A DNA stretch of 8,808 nt from an uncultured Opitutia bacterium (GCA_937874455.1 CALNBE010000321.1:1-8808), one strand, 5' to 3'; counted from the first letter of the stretch, positions 1 through 6,966 are shown. The notes: generated by a model from the letters alone, not told the origin. Program-made: numbers and translations.

Positions 1-478
1 GGTCCACCAGCATGTTGCCGGTGGAGGACCCCATGAAAGCCTTGATGCCGCAAATGGTGCGCGGGTCGGCCCGCTCGACCTCGGCCAGATTGTCGTTGGT
101 GGCGCCGAGGAAAAAGGAGTAGTTGGCGGGGGAATTGCGGGCGGCGATGGCGTATTTTTCCTCCAAGCGCTCCAGCGTGGTGCTGGTCGGATTGGTGTTG
201 GGCATCTCCATGAAGGAAGTGACCCCGCCCGCGACGGCGGCGCGGGATTCGCTGCCGATGGTGGCCTTGTGGGTGAGTCCCGGCTCGCGGAAGTGAACCT
301 GGTCGTCGATCAGCCCCGGCAGCAGCAGCAACCCCGAGGCGTCGATCTCGCGGTCCGGTTTGATCGCGGAGGAAATGGCGCCGATGGCGGCGATGCGCCC
401 GTCGCGGATCAGGACGTCGGCGACGGCTTGGCGGTCCTCGTTGACCAAGGTGGCGTTGTTGATGCGGAGCGTGGCCAT
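1..478 (-). CDS. pyrC: Dihydroorotase, N-terminal 159 residues (3' end beyond window)
   Basis: This is the start of an amidohydrolase that reversibly cyclises N-carbamoyl-aspartate to dihydroorotate, the third step of pyrimidine synthesis in the cytoplasm. Translation from the ATG at 478 gives a small beta domain (residues 1-53), then PGLIDDQVHFREPGLTHK (54-71), AAVAGGVTSFMEMPNTNP (80-97) and GIKAFMGSSTGNMLVD (144-159). These are the metal-binding strand, a substrate-side motif and the segment carrying the presumed carboxylated lysine (K146). The usual HxH of the first strand reads QVH here (Q60, H62), a variant I associate with Bacteroidetes-type dihydroorotases. The frame is open to the window edge, so the C-terminal two thirds are missing. 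No Shine-Dalgarno sequence is visible. It is divergent from fabV across a 190-bp gap. A related hydantoinase or allantoinase is less likely because the REPGLTHK and MPNT motifs fit dihydroorotase. Confidence 0.9.
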   Translation of the reverse strand, partial: MATLRINNATLVNEDRQAVADVLIRDGRIAAIGAISSAIKPDREIDASGLLLLPGLIDDQVHFREPGLTHKATIGSESRAAVAGGVTSFMEMPNTNPTSTTLERLEEKYAIAARNSPANYSFFLGATNDNLAEVERADPRTICGIKAFMGSSTGNMLVD

Positions 479-538
479 GGCGCGGGATTCGAGCGGGTTT
501 CCAGCGGAGCAACAAGGGCAAAAGTTTTCCCCGCGGTT

Positions 539-567
539 TTGACAAATAAACGGGGTTGCCAAATGCG
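539..567 (+). promoter_or_regulatory. Possible sigma70-type promoter for fabV
   Basis: The 190-bp gap between the divergent pyrC and fabV starts contains a perfect TTGACA at 539-544. About 17 bp downstream is only a weak -10-like stretch (AATGCG near 562-567). The position suits a promoter about 100 bp upstream of fabV. The -10 match is poor, so this is tentative. I see no gene in the rest of 479-670. Confidence 0.25.
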
Positions 568-670
568 ATGAAGCGGTGAAAGTGCCCCGACACTCGTTTC
601 CCTCGACGACTGAAAAAAACGGTTGAAGGGACGCGCTGTTTTCCTAGCCCCGTTCGCCAACATGTCCCTC

Positions 671-1867
671 ATGCAAGTTGTAAAACCGAAGATCCGTGGA
701 TTTATCTGCGTCACCGCCCATCCCGAAGGCTGCGCCGCGCACGTTCAGGAGCAAATTGACTACATCAAGGCGCAGAAGCCACTGCAAGGGGGACCGAAGA
801 GCGTGCTGGTGATCGGTTCGTCCACTGGCTACGGCTTGTCGTCGCGCATCGCGCTGGCCTTTGGCAGCAAGGCGGCGACGCTGGGCATTTTCTTTGAAAA
901 ACCCTCGGAAGGTGGAAAACCCGCCTCGGCGGGCTGGTACAACTCGGCGGCGTTTGAGAAGGCCGCGCACCGGGACGGCCTCTGGGCCAAGTCGCTCAAC
1001 GGCGACGCATTTTCCAACGAGATCAAGGAACAGGCGATTGCGATTATCAAAAAGGAAATGCCGAAGATCGACCTAGTGGTGTACTCCCTGGCCTCACCCC
1101 GTCGCACGGATCCGAAAACCGGCATTTCCCACCGCTCGGTGCTGAAGCCGATTGGCGCGCCATTTTCCTCCAAGAACCTCGACACCGACAGCCACAAAGT
1201 GGACGAAGTGACGATTGAGCCCGCAGTGGAAGGCGATGTGGAAAACACCGTGAAGGTGATGGGCGGCGAGGATTGGGAATTGTGGATGGACGCCCTGGAG
1301 GAAGCCGGAGTGCTGGCCGAAGGCTGCAACAGCGTGGCCTATTCCTACCTCGGGCCAGAAGTGACCTGGCCAGTTTACAAGAACGGCACCATCGGCAAGG
1401 CCAAGGAAGATTTGGAGCGCGCCGCGCAGGCGATTGACGCGCTGCTGAAGATCAAGCGCGGCAAGGCTTTTGTCTCGGTGAACAAAGCGGTGGTGACCCA
1501 GGCCAGCTCGGCCATCCCCGTGGTGCCGCTGTATATTTCCCTGCTGTTCAAGATCATGAAAGCCAAGGGGCTGCAGGAAGGCTGCATCGAGCAGGCCTGG
1601 CGGCTGTTTTCGACCCAGCTCTACAACGACAATTTTCTGAACTACGACGAGGCGGGCCGCGTGCGGGTGGACGACTGGGAAATGCGCCCGGACGTGCAGG
1701 AGGAAGTTTTTGCGATCTGGCCGAAAGTGAACACGGAAAATCTCAGCGAGCTGACGGATTACGCCGGCTACCAGGGCGAATTTTTGAAACTCTTTGGCTT
1801 CGGCATTCCCGGCATTGATTACGACAAGGAAGTCGATATCGAAGTGCCGATCGAAAGCCTGGCCTGA
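671..1867 (+). CDS. fabV: Enoyl-ACP reductase FabV (trans-2-enoyl-CoA reductase family)
   Basis: FabV reduces the trans-2 double bond of enoyl-ACP/CoA with NADH, the last step of each fatty acid elongation cycle, in the cytoplasm. From the ATG at 671 the protein has 398 residues, the family's usual length. The N-terminus MQVVKPKIRGFIC aligns with the family start. Visible features are the nucleotide loop GSSTGYG (49-55), FFEKP with E76 at the end of the second strand (the family's NADH-selecting acid), and GWYNSAAF (88-95). The catalytic Tyr-x8-Lys is Y236/K245, the long spacing that separates FabV from FabI-type reductases, and the C-terminus has LTDYAGYQGEFLKLFGFG. An in-frame ATG at 662 and a TTG at 623 are alternative starts. 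Neither has a Shine-Dalgarno sequence, and family alignment favours 671. The parA gene follows after 67 bp. FabV enzymes are typically insensitive to triclosan. Biosynthetic FabV and fermentative TER cannot be separated from sequence alone. Confidence 0.95.
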   Translation: MQVVKPKIRGFICVTAHPEGCAAHVQEQIDYIKAQKPLQGGPKSVLVIGSSTGYGLSSRIALAFGSKAATLGIFFEKPSEGGKPASAGWYNSAAFEKAAHRDGLWAKSLNGDAFSNEIKEQAIAIIKKEMPKIDLVVYSLASPRRTDPKTGISHRSVLKPIGAPFSSKNLDTDSHKVDEVTIEPAVEGDVENTVKVMGGEDWELWMDALEEAGVLAEGCNSVAYSYLGPEVTWPVYKNGTIGKAKEDLERAAQAIDALLKIKRGKAFVSVNKAVVTQASSAIPVVPLYISLLFKIMKAKGLQEGCIEQAWRLFSTQLYNDNFLNYDEAGRVRVDDWEMRPDVQEEVFAIWPKVNTENLSELTDYAGYQGEFLKLFGFGIPGIDYDKEVDIEVPIESLA

Positions 1868-1881
1868 GCATGTCCGGCGGA

Positions 1882-1931
1882 GCAAAGGAAATTTTCTTGT
1901 TCCCTAAGCGCCGCGCCTCGATTTCCTTTGC
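1882..1931 (+). repeat. 11-bp perfect inverted repeat just upstream of parA
   Basis: GCAAAGGAAAT (1882-1892) is the exact reverse complement of ATTTCCTTTGC (1921-1931), with a 28-nt loop between them. The right arm ends 3 nt before the parA ATG (1935). The structure lies wholly in the 67-bp fabV-parA gap. No U-tract follows, so it is not a typical intrinsic terminator. It could be an operator, or an RNA stem covering the parA translation start. Confidence 0.5.
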
Positions 1932-1934
1932 GCC

Positions 1935-2711
1935 ATGACGACCACCTTTTCCATCGCGAACCAGAAAGGCGGCGTGGGCAAAACCACGACTGCGGTAAAC
2001 CTAGCGGCGGGACTGGCGCGCAAAGGGTTGCCGACACTGTTGATCGACCTGGATTCGCAGGCCAACGCCACCAGCGCGCTCGGGCTGGCGAAGGAGGCGG
2101 GGAAAAGTCTCTACGGCCCGTTGCTCGGCGAAGGGGCGGCGGCGGAGAAAATTGTTTCCACCGGAACGAAGAATCTGGATTTGATTCCCTCCGAGGTGGA
2201 CATGGCGGCGGTGGAGTCGGAGCTGCTGCAAACGGAAAATTATCTGGCCGCGCTGCGCACCGTGCTGGCCCCGCTGAAGGCGGAGGGCCGTTACCGGGCG
2301 ATCGTGCTGGATTGTCCGCCCGCGCTGGGAATGCTGTCGATGAACAGTCTGGCGGCGGCGGATTATTTGTTGATCGCGCTGCAGTGCGAGTATCTGGCGA
2401 TGGAAGGTTTGAGCCAGATTTTGAGCGTGGTGGAGCAGCTGCGGGACGCCGGGGTGAACCCGGATCTGAGCGTCGGCGGCATTTTGATGACCATGTATGA
2501 CGTGCGGACCAACTTGTCGCGCCAGGTGGTGGCCGAGGTGAAGCAGCATTTCCCCGAACTGGTGTTTGATGCGATGATTCCCCGGAGCATCCGGCTGGGA
2601 GAGGCACCGAGCCACGGGAAGCACATTTTTGATTACGATCCGCTCTCGCCGGGAGCGACGGCTTACGAGGCGTTGGCGAAGGAAGTGACGAAGCGTTTTG
2701 CGCTGAAGTGA
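1935..2711 (+). CDS. parA: Soj/ParA-type chromosome-partitioning ATPase
   Basis: This is a deviant-Walker P-loop ATPase of the ParA/MinD group. It binds nucleoid DNA as an ATP dimer and, with ParB and parS, moves chromosome origins. The 258-residue protein starts MTTTFSIANQKGGVGKTT. The deviant Walker A motif KGGVGKTT is at 11-18 with signature lysine K11. LLIDLDSQAN (35-44) is the A' motif and IVLDCPPALG (123-132) the Walker B region. IPRSIRLGEAPSHGKHIFDY near the C-terminus is typical of small chromosomal Soj proteins. There is no N-terminal helix-turn-helix extension, so it is not the large plasmid ParA type. No parB or gidB is adjacent: fabV lies upstream and a convergent gene starts 2 bp after the stop. 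The ATG at 1935 is supported by family alignment. An inverted repeat lies right before it. Confidence 0.92.
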   Translation: MTTTFSIANQKGGVGKTTTAVNLAAGLARKGLPTLLIDLDSQANATSALGLAKEAGKSLYGPLLGEGAAAEKIVSTGTKNLDLIPSEVDMAAVESELLQTENYLAALRTVLAPLKAEGRYRAIVLDCPPALGMLSMNSLAAADYLLIALQCEYLAMEGLSQILSVVEQLRDAGVNPDLSVGGILMTMYDVRTNLSRQVVAEVKQHFPELVFDAMIPRSIRLGEAPSHGKHIFDYDPLSPGATAYEALAKEVTKRFALK

Positions 2712-2713
2712 GT

Positions 2714-3172
2714 TTACCCTCGTGGCGGTGCCGCGGGGAGTGGTCCTTTTTCCCACGGCTCGACCGGGCCATGGACAATGGTAAAGATCGAATGTGCCTG
2801 CGGATTTTTTATGGCGGCAAGCAACACGGCGCGGGCGGGGTCTCGTGTGCGCAGTTTTGCCAGCAAGTGGGCCTGCTCAAAAAGCAACTGGCCCGTGGTG
2901 GCGGAAATGGTGCCAAGAAGCGGCCGTGGGCAGGTGATTTTTTTGGCGTTGAAGTTGTAATTGCGCCGCCCGGCTTCGTCTGCCACCCCGAGAAGAAAGG
3001 CGCCGATGGCTTCAATTGGGGCGGGATGGGCCTGAAAGCGGATGAGCTGCGGGTGCCGCCGGTAGCCGGAGGTGTTTCCGGCGAGAACCTTTTGCGCCAG
3101 CAGTGCCTCCCGCCAGACGGCGAGCAGCCCCTTGGTGTCGAGATAGGAAGGGTGGAGAGTCCAAAGGCGCAT
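2714..3172 (-). CDS. T4 endonuclease V-like pyrimidine dimer DNA glycosylase family protein
   Basis: The 152-residue protein beginning MRLWTLHPSYLDTKGLLAVW matches what I recall of the bacterial branch of the Pyr_excise family (PF03013), named after phage T4 endonuclease V. That enzyme cuts the glycosyl bond at cyclobutane pyrimidine dimers and nicks the strand. Conserved-looking segments are WREALLAQKVL (20-30), GYRRHPQLIRFQ (36-47) and EAGRRNYNFNAKKI (66-79). Aligned with T4 EndoV, R2 and E22 fall on Arg3 and the catalytic Glu23. The classical catalytic Thr2, whose alpha-amino group forms the Schiff base, would be replaced by Met1. The C-terminal ~35 residues are proline-rich and probably disordered. 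The gene converges on parA with a 2-bp gap and is divergent from nadD across 113 bp. No Shine-Dalgarno sequence is visible. Family assignment is fairly sure; glycosylase activity is inference. Confidence 0.75.
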   Translation of the reverse strand: MRLWTLHPSYLDTKGLLAVWREALLAQKVLAGNTSGYRRHPQLIRFQAHPAPIEAIGAFLLGVADEAGRRNYNFNAKKITCPRPLLGTISATTGQLLFEQAHLLAKLRTRDPARAVLLAAIKNPQAHSIFTIVHGPVEPWEKGPLPAAPPRG

Positions 3173-3285
3173 GGGATTTTCGCGGAGGAAAGGATTTTTT
3201 GGCGCGGGAGCAACCGGAGGAATCTTTGTCGCGGGCCCGGCTGTTTCAAGTGGTCAATTATGAGAAAGGAGCTTTTTTTGGCGGC

Positions 3286-3870
3286 ATGAAAAAGCTGGGC
3301 ATCATGGGCGGAACATTTGACCCGCCGCACTTGGGGCACCTGATTCTGGCGCAAACGGCGGAGGAATTTTTGGGACTGGACCGGGTGGTGTTCGTGCCGA
3401 CGGCGGAGTCGCCGCTCAAAGGAAGGCCGCCCGCGGCCCCGGCGGCGGCGCGGCTGGCGATGGTGCGGGCGGCGGTGGCGGAGCGGAGGAAATGGGGTGT
3501 CTCGGATTGGGAAATCCGGCAGGGCGGTGCCAGTTATTCAGTGCGGACGGCGGCGCATTTGCACCGGGAATTTCCTGATGCGGAATTGTTTTGGATCATC
3601 GGCGCGGATCAACTGGCGCAGTTGAATGCATGGCACCGGATTGATGAACTGTGCCGGCTGGTGCGGTTCGTGGTAGCGGTGCGCGACGGGGACGAGTTGG
3701 AGCGGCCGGCGCATTTGCACCCTTGTGTGAAAATTGAGGCGCTGCCGATGCGCCGTTTTGATGTAAGTTCGACGGAAATTCGGGCGCGACTGGGCGCGGG
3801 GCTGCCGGTGGCTTTCTTCTTGCCGGAGCGCGTGCGGGAAGTCATTGAGCAAGGGAAGTTTTACTGCTGA
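3286..3870 (+). CDS. nadD: Nicotinate-nucleotide adenylyltransferase NadD
   Basis: NadD transfers AMP from ATP to nicotinate mononucleotide, making deamido-NAD in the cytoplasm, a core step of NAD synthesis. The 194-residue protein has the nucleotidyltransferase signature GGTFDPPHLGHL (8-19) with the H15-x-G-H18 motif. It also has RLAMVRAAV (56-64), SYSVRTAAHL (83-92), WIIGADQL (103-110), and SSTEIR (161-166), the second ATP-binding motif ((S/T)xxxxR/K type). The ATG at 3286 gives the canonical MKKLGIMGGTF start. An AGGAG sits at 3267-3271, 14 nt upstream, which is further than usual. The next gene, rsfS, begins 16 bp after the stop. The nadD-rsfS pair is a widely conserved arrangement, so the two are probably co-transcribed. 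The length is typical, with no anomaly. Confidence 0.95.
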   Translation: MKKLGIMGGTFDPPHLGHLILAQTAEEFLGLDRVVFVPTAESPLKGRPPAAPAAARLAMVRAAVAERRKWGVSDWEIRQGGASYSVRTAAHLHREFPDAELFWIIGADQLAQLNAWHRIDELCRLVRFVVAVRDGDELERPAHLHPCVKIEALPMRRFDVSSTEIRARLGAGLPVAFFLPERVREVIEQGKFYC

Positions 3871-3886
3871 ACCGCTTTTCACACTC

Positions 3887-4576
3887 ATGCCGCAAAAAAA
3901 ATCCGCCTCGTCGAAAACCGCTGTTAAAAGGGAAAAACCGACCGTTGCCAAAAAGACGGCGGCGGGGAAAAAAGCCTTGAAGACTGGCGCGATTTCCCGC
4001 CCGGGTGGCAAACCGGCGGTCAAGACTGCCGGTAAATCCGTGGCAAAAACGGTGACGAAAAAAGCTCCGGCGAAGAAAACTCCGGCGAAAAAACCGACCA
4101 GTCCGGCGGCGAAGAAAACCGGCAAGGTCGCGGCGAAAAAACCGGTGGTCAAAGCGGCAACGAAAACGGTGGCACAGCCAGCCAAGCCGGTCGCGAAGAA
4201 AATGACACCGGGCATTCCGAACAAGGATGGATTGGCGCTGGTGAAGAAATGTGTGCGGGCGCTGGATGACAAGAAAGCCGAATCGCTGCGGGTGATTTTT
4301 GTCGGGGAAAAATCGAGTGTGACGGATTTTTTTGTGGTGGCGACTGGCAACTCGGAGCCGCATCTGCGCGCTCTGCGCATCGCGGTGGAGAAGGAACTGG
4401 ACGACGAGAAGGCGCTGATCGTCGGCAAGGAATCGCAGCCGGAAAGCGGCTGGTGTGTGGTGGATGCCTTTGATGTGATCGTGCACCTGCTCTTGCCCGG
4501 GCAGCGGGAAAACTACCAGTTGGAGTCGTTGTGGAAGGACGGCGAGGATCTGCCGGTGGCCGAATTGCTGAAATAG
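3887..4576 (+). CDS. rsfS: Ribosomal silencing factor RsfS with lysine-rich N-terminal tail
   Basis: RsfS (Iojap family) binds ribosomal protein L14 (uL14) and blocks joining of the two ribosomal subunits, lowering translation in starvation or stationary phase. The RsfS domain covers about residues 112-225. It shows KDGLALVKKCVRALDDKKAE, SSVTDFFVVATGNSEPHLRA (143-162), GWCVVDAFDVIVHLL (188-202) and YQLESLWKDG (210-219), all matching the family core. Ahead of it lie about 105 residues dominated by K, A, P, T and V: I count 30 lysines, 2 arginines and one acidic residue (E16), with repeated AKK/PAKK units like the tail of histone H1 or bacterial H1-like proteins. RsfS alone is usually about 105-130 residues, so this is an extension. 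The ATG at 3887 is preferred. An in-frame TTG at 3845 would overlap nadD by 26 bp and gives no better signal. Confidence 0.93.
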   Translation: MPQKKSASSKTAVKREKPTVAKKTAAGKKALKTGAISRPGGKPAVKTAGKSVAKTVTKKAPAKKTPAKKPTSPAAKKTGKVAAKKPVVKAATKTVAQPAKPVAKKMTPGIPNKDGLALVKKCVRALDDKKAESLRVIFVGEKSSVTDFFVVATGNSEPHLRALRIAVEKELDDEKALIVGKESQPESGWCVVDAFDVIVHLLLPGQRENYQLESLWKDGEDLPVAELLK

Positions 4577-4603
4577 CCTTTGTCCGGTTGGTGTTGCCCT
4601 GTC

Positions 4604-4610
4604 AGGAAGG
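4604..4610 (+). promoter_or_regulatory. Shine-Dalgarno sequence setting a TTG start for the antiporter
   Basis: AGGAAGG at 4604-4610 lies 6 nt before the TTG at 4617. It would be 18 nt from the in-frame ATG at 4629, so it favours the TTG start. Most other genes in the window have no recognisable Shine-Dalgarno sequence. Confidence 0.5.
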
Positions 4611-4616
4611 GGTGTT

Positions 4617-6254
4617 TTGAAAAGGCGCATGTTGTCGCGCTGCCTGTTTCTTTCCCTGCTGGCCCTGCTGTCGGTAATCGCTCCCGAGGCTTGGGGCGCG
4701 GAATCGCGCACTGGGGTGGAAGCGTTGCTGCCGCCGGACGAGGAAGTTTACCGGGAGGCGGAGCAAGCGGAGCTGGCCCGTTGCCAGGCGGCGGGAGAGC
4801 AGATCGAGGCGCTGCCGTTGCCGGAGGTGTTGTGGCTGCGGGTGCAGGCGAATCCGTTCAACGCGGTGGCCACGCTCATTTTCCTTTGCGCCATCCTGCA
4901 CACGTTTTTTGCGCCAAAGTTTTTGAAATGGGCGCATCACTTCGAGGAGCGGTTGCAGGCGGATGTCGCGACGGGGAAGGTGAAGCCGAACGCGGACGGC
5001 GAGGTGAGCAGCATCCGGGCAACGGTGTTTCATTTCCTTGGCGAGGTGGAGGCGGTGTTTGGGATTTGGGCGCTGGTGCTGTTTGCGGTGGTGTGTTGCT
5101 GGCCCGGGTTGGGCTGGACGCAGGCGTGCGAGTATCTGAACAGCCGCAATTACACGGAGGCGGTTTTTGTGGTGGTCATCATGGCGATCGCCTCGACGCG
5201 TCCGGTGATTTTCTTTGCCGGGAAAATGCTGGGGAAGGTGGCGGCGACGGGGAAAAGTTCGCCTGCGGCGTGGTGGTTTTCGATTCTGACACTGGCGCCG
5301 ATTTTCGGGTCGTTCCTCACGGAACCTGCGGCGATGACCATCGCGGCGTTGCTGCTGGCGCGGCAGGTGTATTCCTTGCAGCCGAAACCGGGCCTGGCCT
5401 ACGCGACGCTGGGGTTGTTGTTTGTGAACATTTCGGTGGGCGGCACGCTGACGAATTTTGCGGCTCCGCCGGTGCTGATGGTGGCGGCGAAGTGGGAGTG
5501 GAGCCTGTGGGCGATGCTGTCGCAGTTCGGCTGGAAGGCCTTTTTGGGAATTGTGCTGTCGAATGTCCTTTTCTGGTTGGCGTTCCGGCGGGAGTTTGCC
5601 CGGCTGGCGGAGAAAAAGACCGCGCTGGCGGAGGTCGCGGAGGAAATTGACGACGACGAGGAAATCCCGCTGTGGGTGACGCTGGTGCATTTCGGGTTCA
5701 TGGCGTGGACGGTGCTGATGTTGCTGGAGCACCGGTTGGCGCTGTTTGTGGCGGGCTTTTTATTTTTCCTCGCTTTCACCAAGGCGACGGCGCGCTACCA
5801 GCGGCCAATCCAGTTGCGCGGGCCGCTGTTTGTGGGCTTTTTCCTCGCCGGGTTGGTGGTGCACGGCGGGTTGCAAGGCTGGTGGATCGGGCCGGTGCTG
5901 GGGAGCCTGACCGAGGTGCCGCTGTTTCTCGGGGCGACGGTGCTGACCGCGTTCAACGACAATGCGGCGATCACCTATCTGGCGTCACAGGTGCCCGCGC
6001 TGTCGAACTACGACGCCAACGGCGTGCATCTGACGGGGGAGGCTTACGCGCTGGTGAACCGCTTGCATTATGCGGTGCTGGCCGGAGCGGTGACCGGGGG
6101 CGGTTTGACGGTGATTGCTAATGCGCCGAATCCGGCCGGGCAGTCGATTCTCGGGAAGTATTTTCCCGGAGGTATTTCCCCCGCGAAGCTTTTTCTCGCC
6201 GCGCTGATCCCGACAGTGATCGTCGGCTCCTGCTTCATGCTGATCCCCCACTAG
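4617..6254 (+). CDS. Putative Na+/H+ antiporter, PF07399-like membrane protein
   Basis: This 545-residue inner-membrane protein resembles the putative Na+/H+ antiporter family PF07399, related to NhaD/ArsB-type ion transporters. It presumably exchanges cations for protons. Residues 1-28 (MKRRM, then a leucine-rich stretch ending AWGA) look like a signal peptide. A charged, probably periplasmic segment of about 50 residues follows. About ten hydrophobic segments come next, among them 82-98, 144-162, 181-201, 219-247, 262-292, 305-323, 352-389, 403-418, 432-458 and 484-500. Two related motif pairs appear: GSFLTEPAAMTIAALLL (231-247) with TAFNDNAAITYLAS (444-457), and GGTLTNFAAPP (275-285) with GGGLTVIANAPNP (494-506). 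These suggest two inverted halves. E236, D448 and N447/N449 are candidate ion-site residues. The TTG start at 4617 is chosen from the Shine-Dalgarno position; ATG 4629 is the alternative. It lies 40 bp after rsfS. The ion exchanged is unproven. Confidence 0.8.
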   Translation: MKRRMLSRCLFLSLLALLSVIAPEAWGAESRTGVEALLPPDEEVYREAEQAELARCQAAGEQIEALPLPEVLWLRVQANPFNAVATLIFLCAILHTFFAPKFLKWAHHFEERLQADVATGKVKPNADGEVSSIRATVFHFLGEVEAVFGIWALVLFAVVCCWPGLGWTQACEYLNSRNYTEAVFVVVIMAIASTRPVIFFAGKMLGKVAATGKSSPAAWWFSILTLAPIFGSFLTEPAAMTIAALLLARQVYSLQPKPGLAYATLGLLFVNISVGGTLTNFAAPPVLMVAAKWEWSLWAMLSQFGWKAFLGIVLSNVLFWLAFRREFARLAEKKTALAEVAEEIDDDEEIPLWVTLVHFGFMAWTVLMLLEHRLALFVAGFLFFLAFTKATARYQRPIQLRGPLFVGFFLAGLVVHGGLQGWWIGPVLGSLTEVPLFLGATVLTAFNDNAAITYLASQVPALSNYDANGVHLTGEAYALVNRLHYAVLAGAVTGGGLTVIANAPNPAGQSILGKYFPGGISPAKLFLAALIPTVIVGSCFMLIPH

Positions 6255-6276
6255 ACGCGCCAGGCGCGGAGGAAAA

Positions 6277-6942
6277 TCAGTCGCCCTCGGGCGGATTGCT
6301 CAATTCCCAATTGGCGTCGTTAAGGACGCGCAGGGCCACCTCGCGCAGATCAAACAGAACGAATCGAAAATCTTGGAGAAAGGCGGGGGAGTCGAGTTGT
6401 TCCGCTTGAGAAAAGAGCTGGGCCATCGCCTGATTCAGGCTGAAGAGCGATTGCTTGGCGAGGCAGAGGGCGAGGGAAAAATCGGCGGTGTCCATGGCGG
6501 TCACGGCCATGATGAGGGAGTGCTCAATGCCGCGCACTTCCAGTGCCAGTGCCAGCGCTTGGGCGGCGGAAAACTCCGGGTTGGCGTGGGCGAGCCGGCG
6601 CAGCAACTGGTGGAGGTGTCCGCAGAGGGCGCGGGTGACAATGAACACCGGATGGGCCTGCACGCAATAAGGCGGCAGTTGGGCGGGCGGAGTTTCCTCC
6701 GCGTCTTCCTCGGGCAGCTCGGTGTTGGCGCTATTCCAGTCGGAGGTTTCCCAGCCCATGCGGCGGGCAACCAAATCGAGGTGACTGGGCTGGTCGCGAA
6801 GGGAAAAATAGAGCGAGAGAAAGCGGGTTTGCTCGGCGGCGTTTTTCTTTAGAAACTGGCCCCATTCCCGTTCGTTCCAATACAGTTCGCTTTGATTGTC
6901 CCAGTCCCCGTTGGGAAATCCATTATCTTCGGAGTAGCTCAT
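6277..6942 (-). CDS. Conserved-looking hypothetical protein, 221 aa
   Basis: I do not recognise this family. The protein is soluble, with no signal peptide or membrane segment. The N-terminal ~50 residues are acidic and rich in aromatics (W14, W22, W27, then FLSLYFSLRDQPSHLDLVAR at 41-60). A low-complexity acidic/proline linker follows (about 76-91, EEDAEETPPAQLPP). The remaining 130 residues look mainly helical and rich in Ala/Leu/Gln, for example SAAQALALALEVRGIEHS and SLALCLAKQSLFSLNQAM. The frame is open with codon use like its neighbours, which supports a real gene. It starts 24 bp after the ketopantoate-reductase-like gene on the same strand, so the two are probably co-transcribed. It converges on the antiporter gene with a 22-bp gap. 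No Shine-Dalgarno sequence precedes the ATG at 6942. A helical-bundle or scaffold role is only a guess. Confidence 0.72.
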   Translation of the reverse strand: MSYSEDNGFPNGDWDNQSELYWNEREWGQFLKKNAAEQTRFLSLYFSLRDQPSHLDLVARRMGWETSDWNSANTELPEEDAEETPPAQLPPYCVQAHPVFIVTRALCGHLHQLLRRLAHANPEFSAAQALALALEVRGIEHSLIMAVTAMDTADFSLALCLAKQSLFSLNQAMAQLFSQAEQLDSPAFLQDFRFVLFDLREVALRVLNDANWELSNPPEGD

Positions 6943-6966
6943 GGGTTTTATGGGGAAGGAGGGTTC

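Noticed and set aside
1094..1885. Long minus-strand frame antisense to fabV (263 codons), with similar long frames antisense to parA, rsfS and the antiporter
   Set aside because: High GC content keeps antisense frames open. The products are His/Arg/Pro/Gln-rich and have no domain resemblance.
3845..3886. TTG start extending rsfS upstream into nadD
   Set aside because: It adds 14 residues without family support and overlaps nadD by 26 bp. The ATG at 3887 is the simpler start.
6256..6268. CGCGCC-A-GGCGCG palindrome between the convergent antiporter and 221-aa genes, as a bidirectional terminator
   Set aside because: The central spacer is one base and there is no T-tract on either side, so it is at best a weak stem. 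I did not list it as a terminator.
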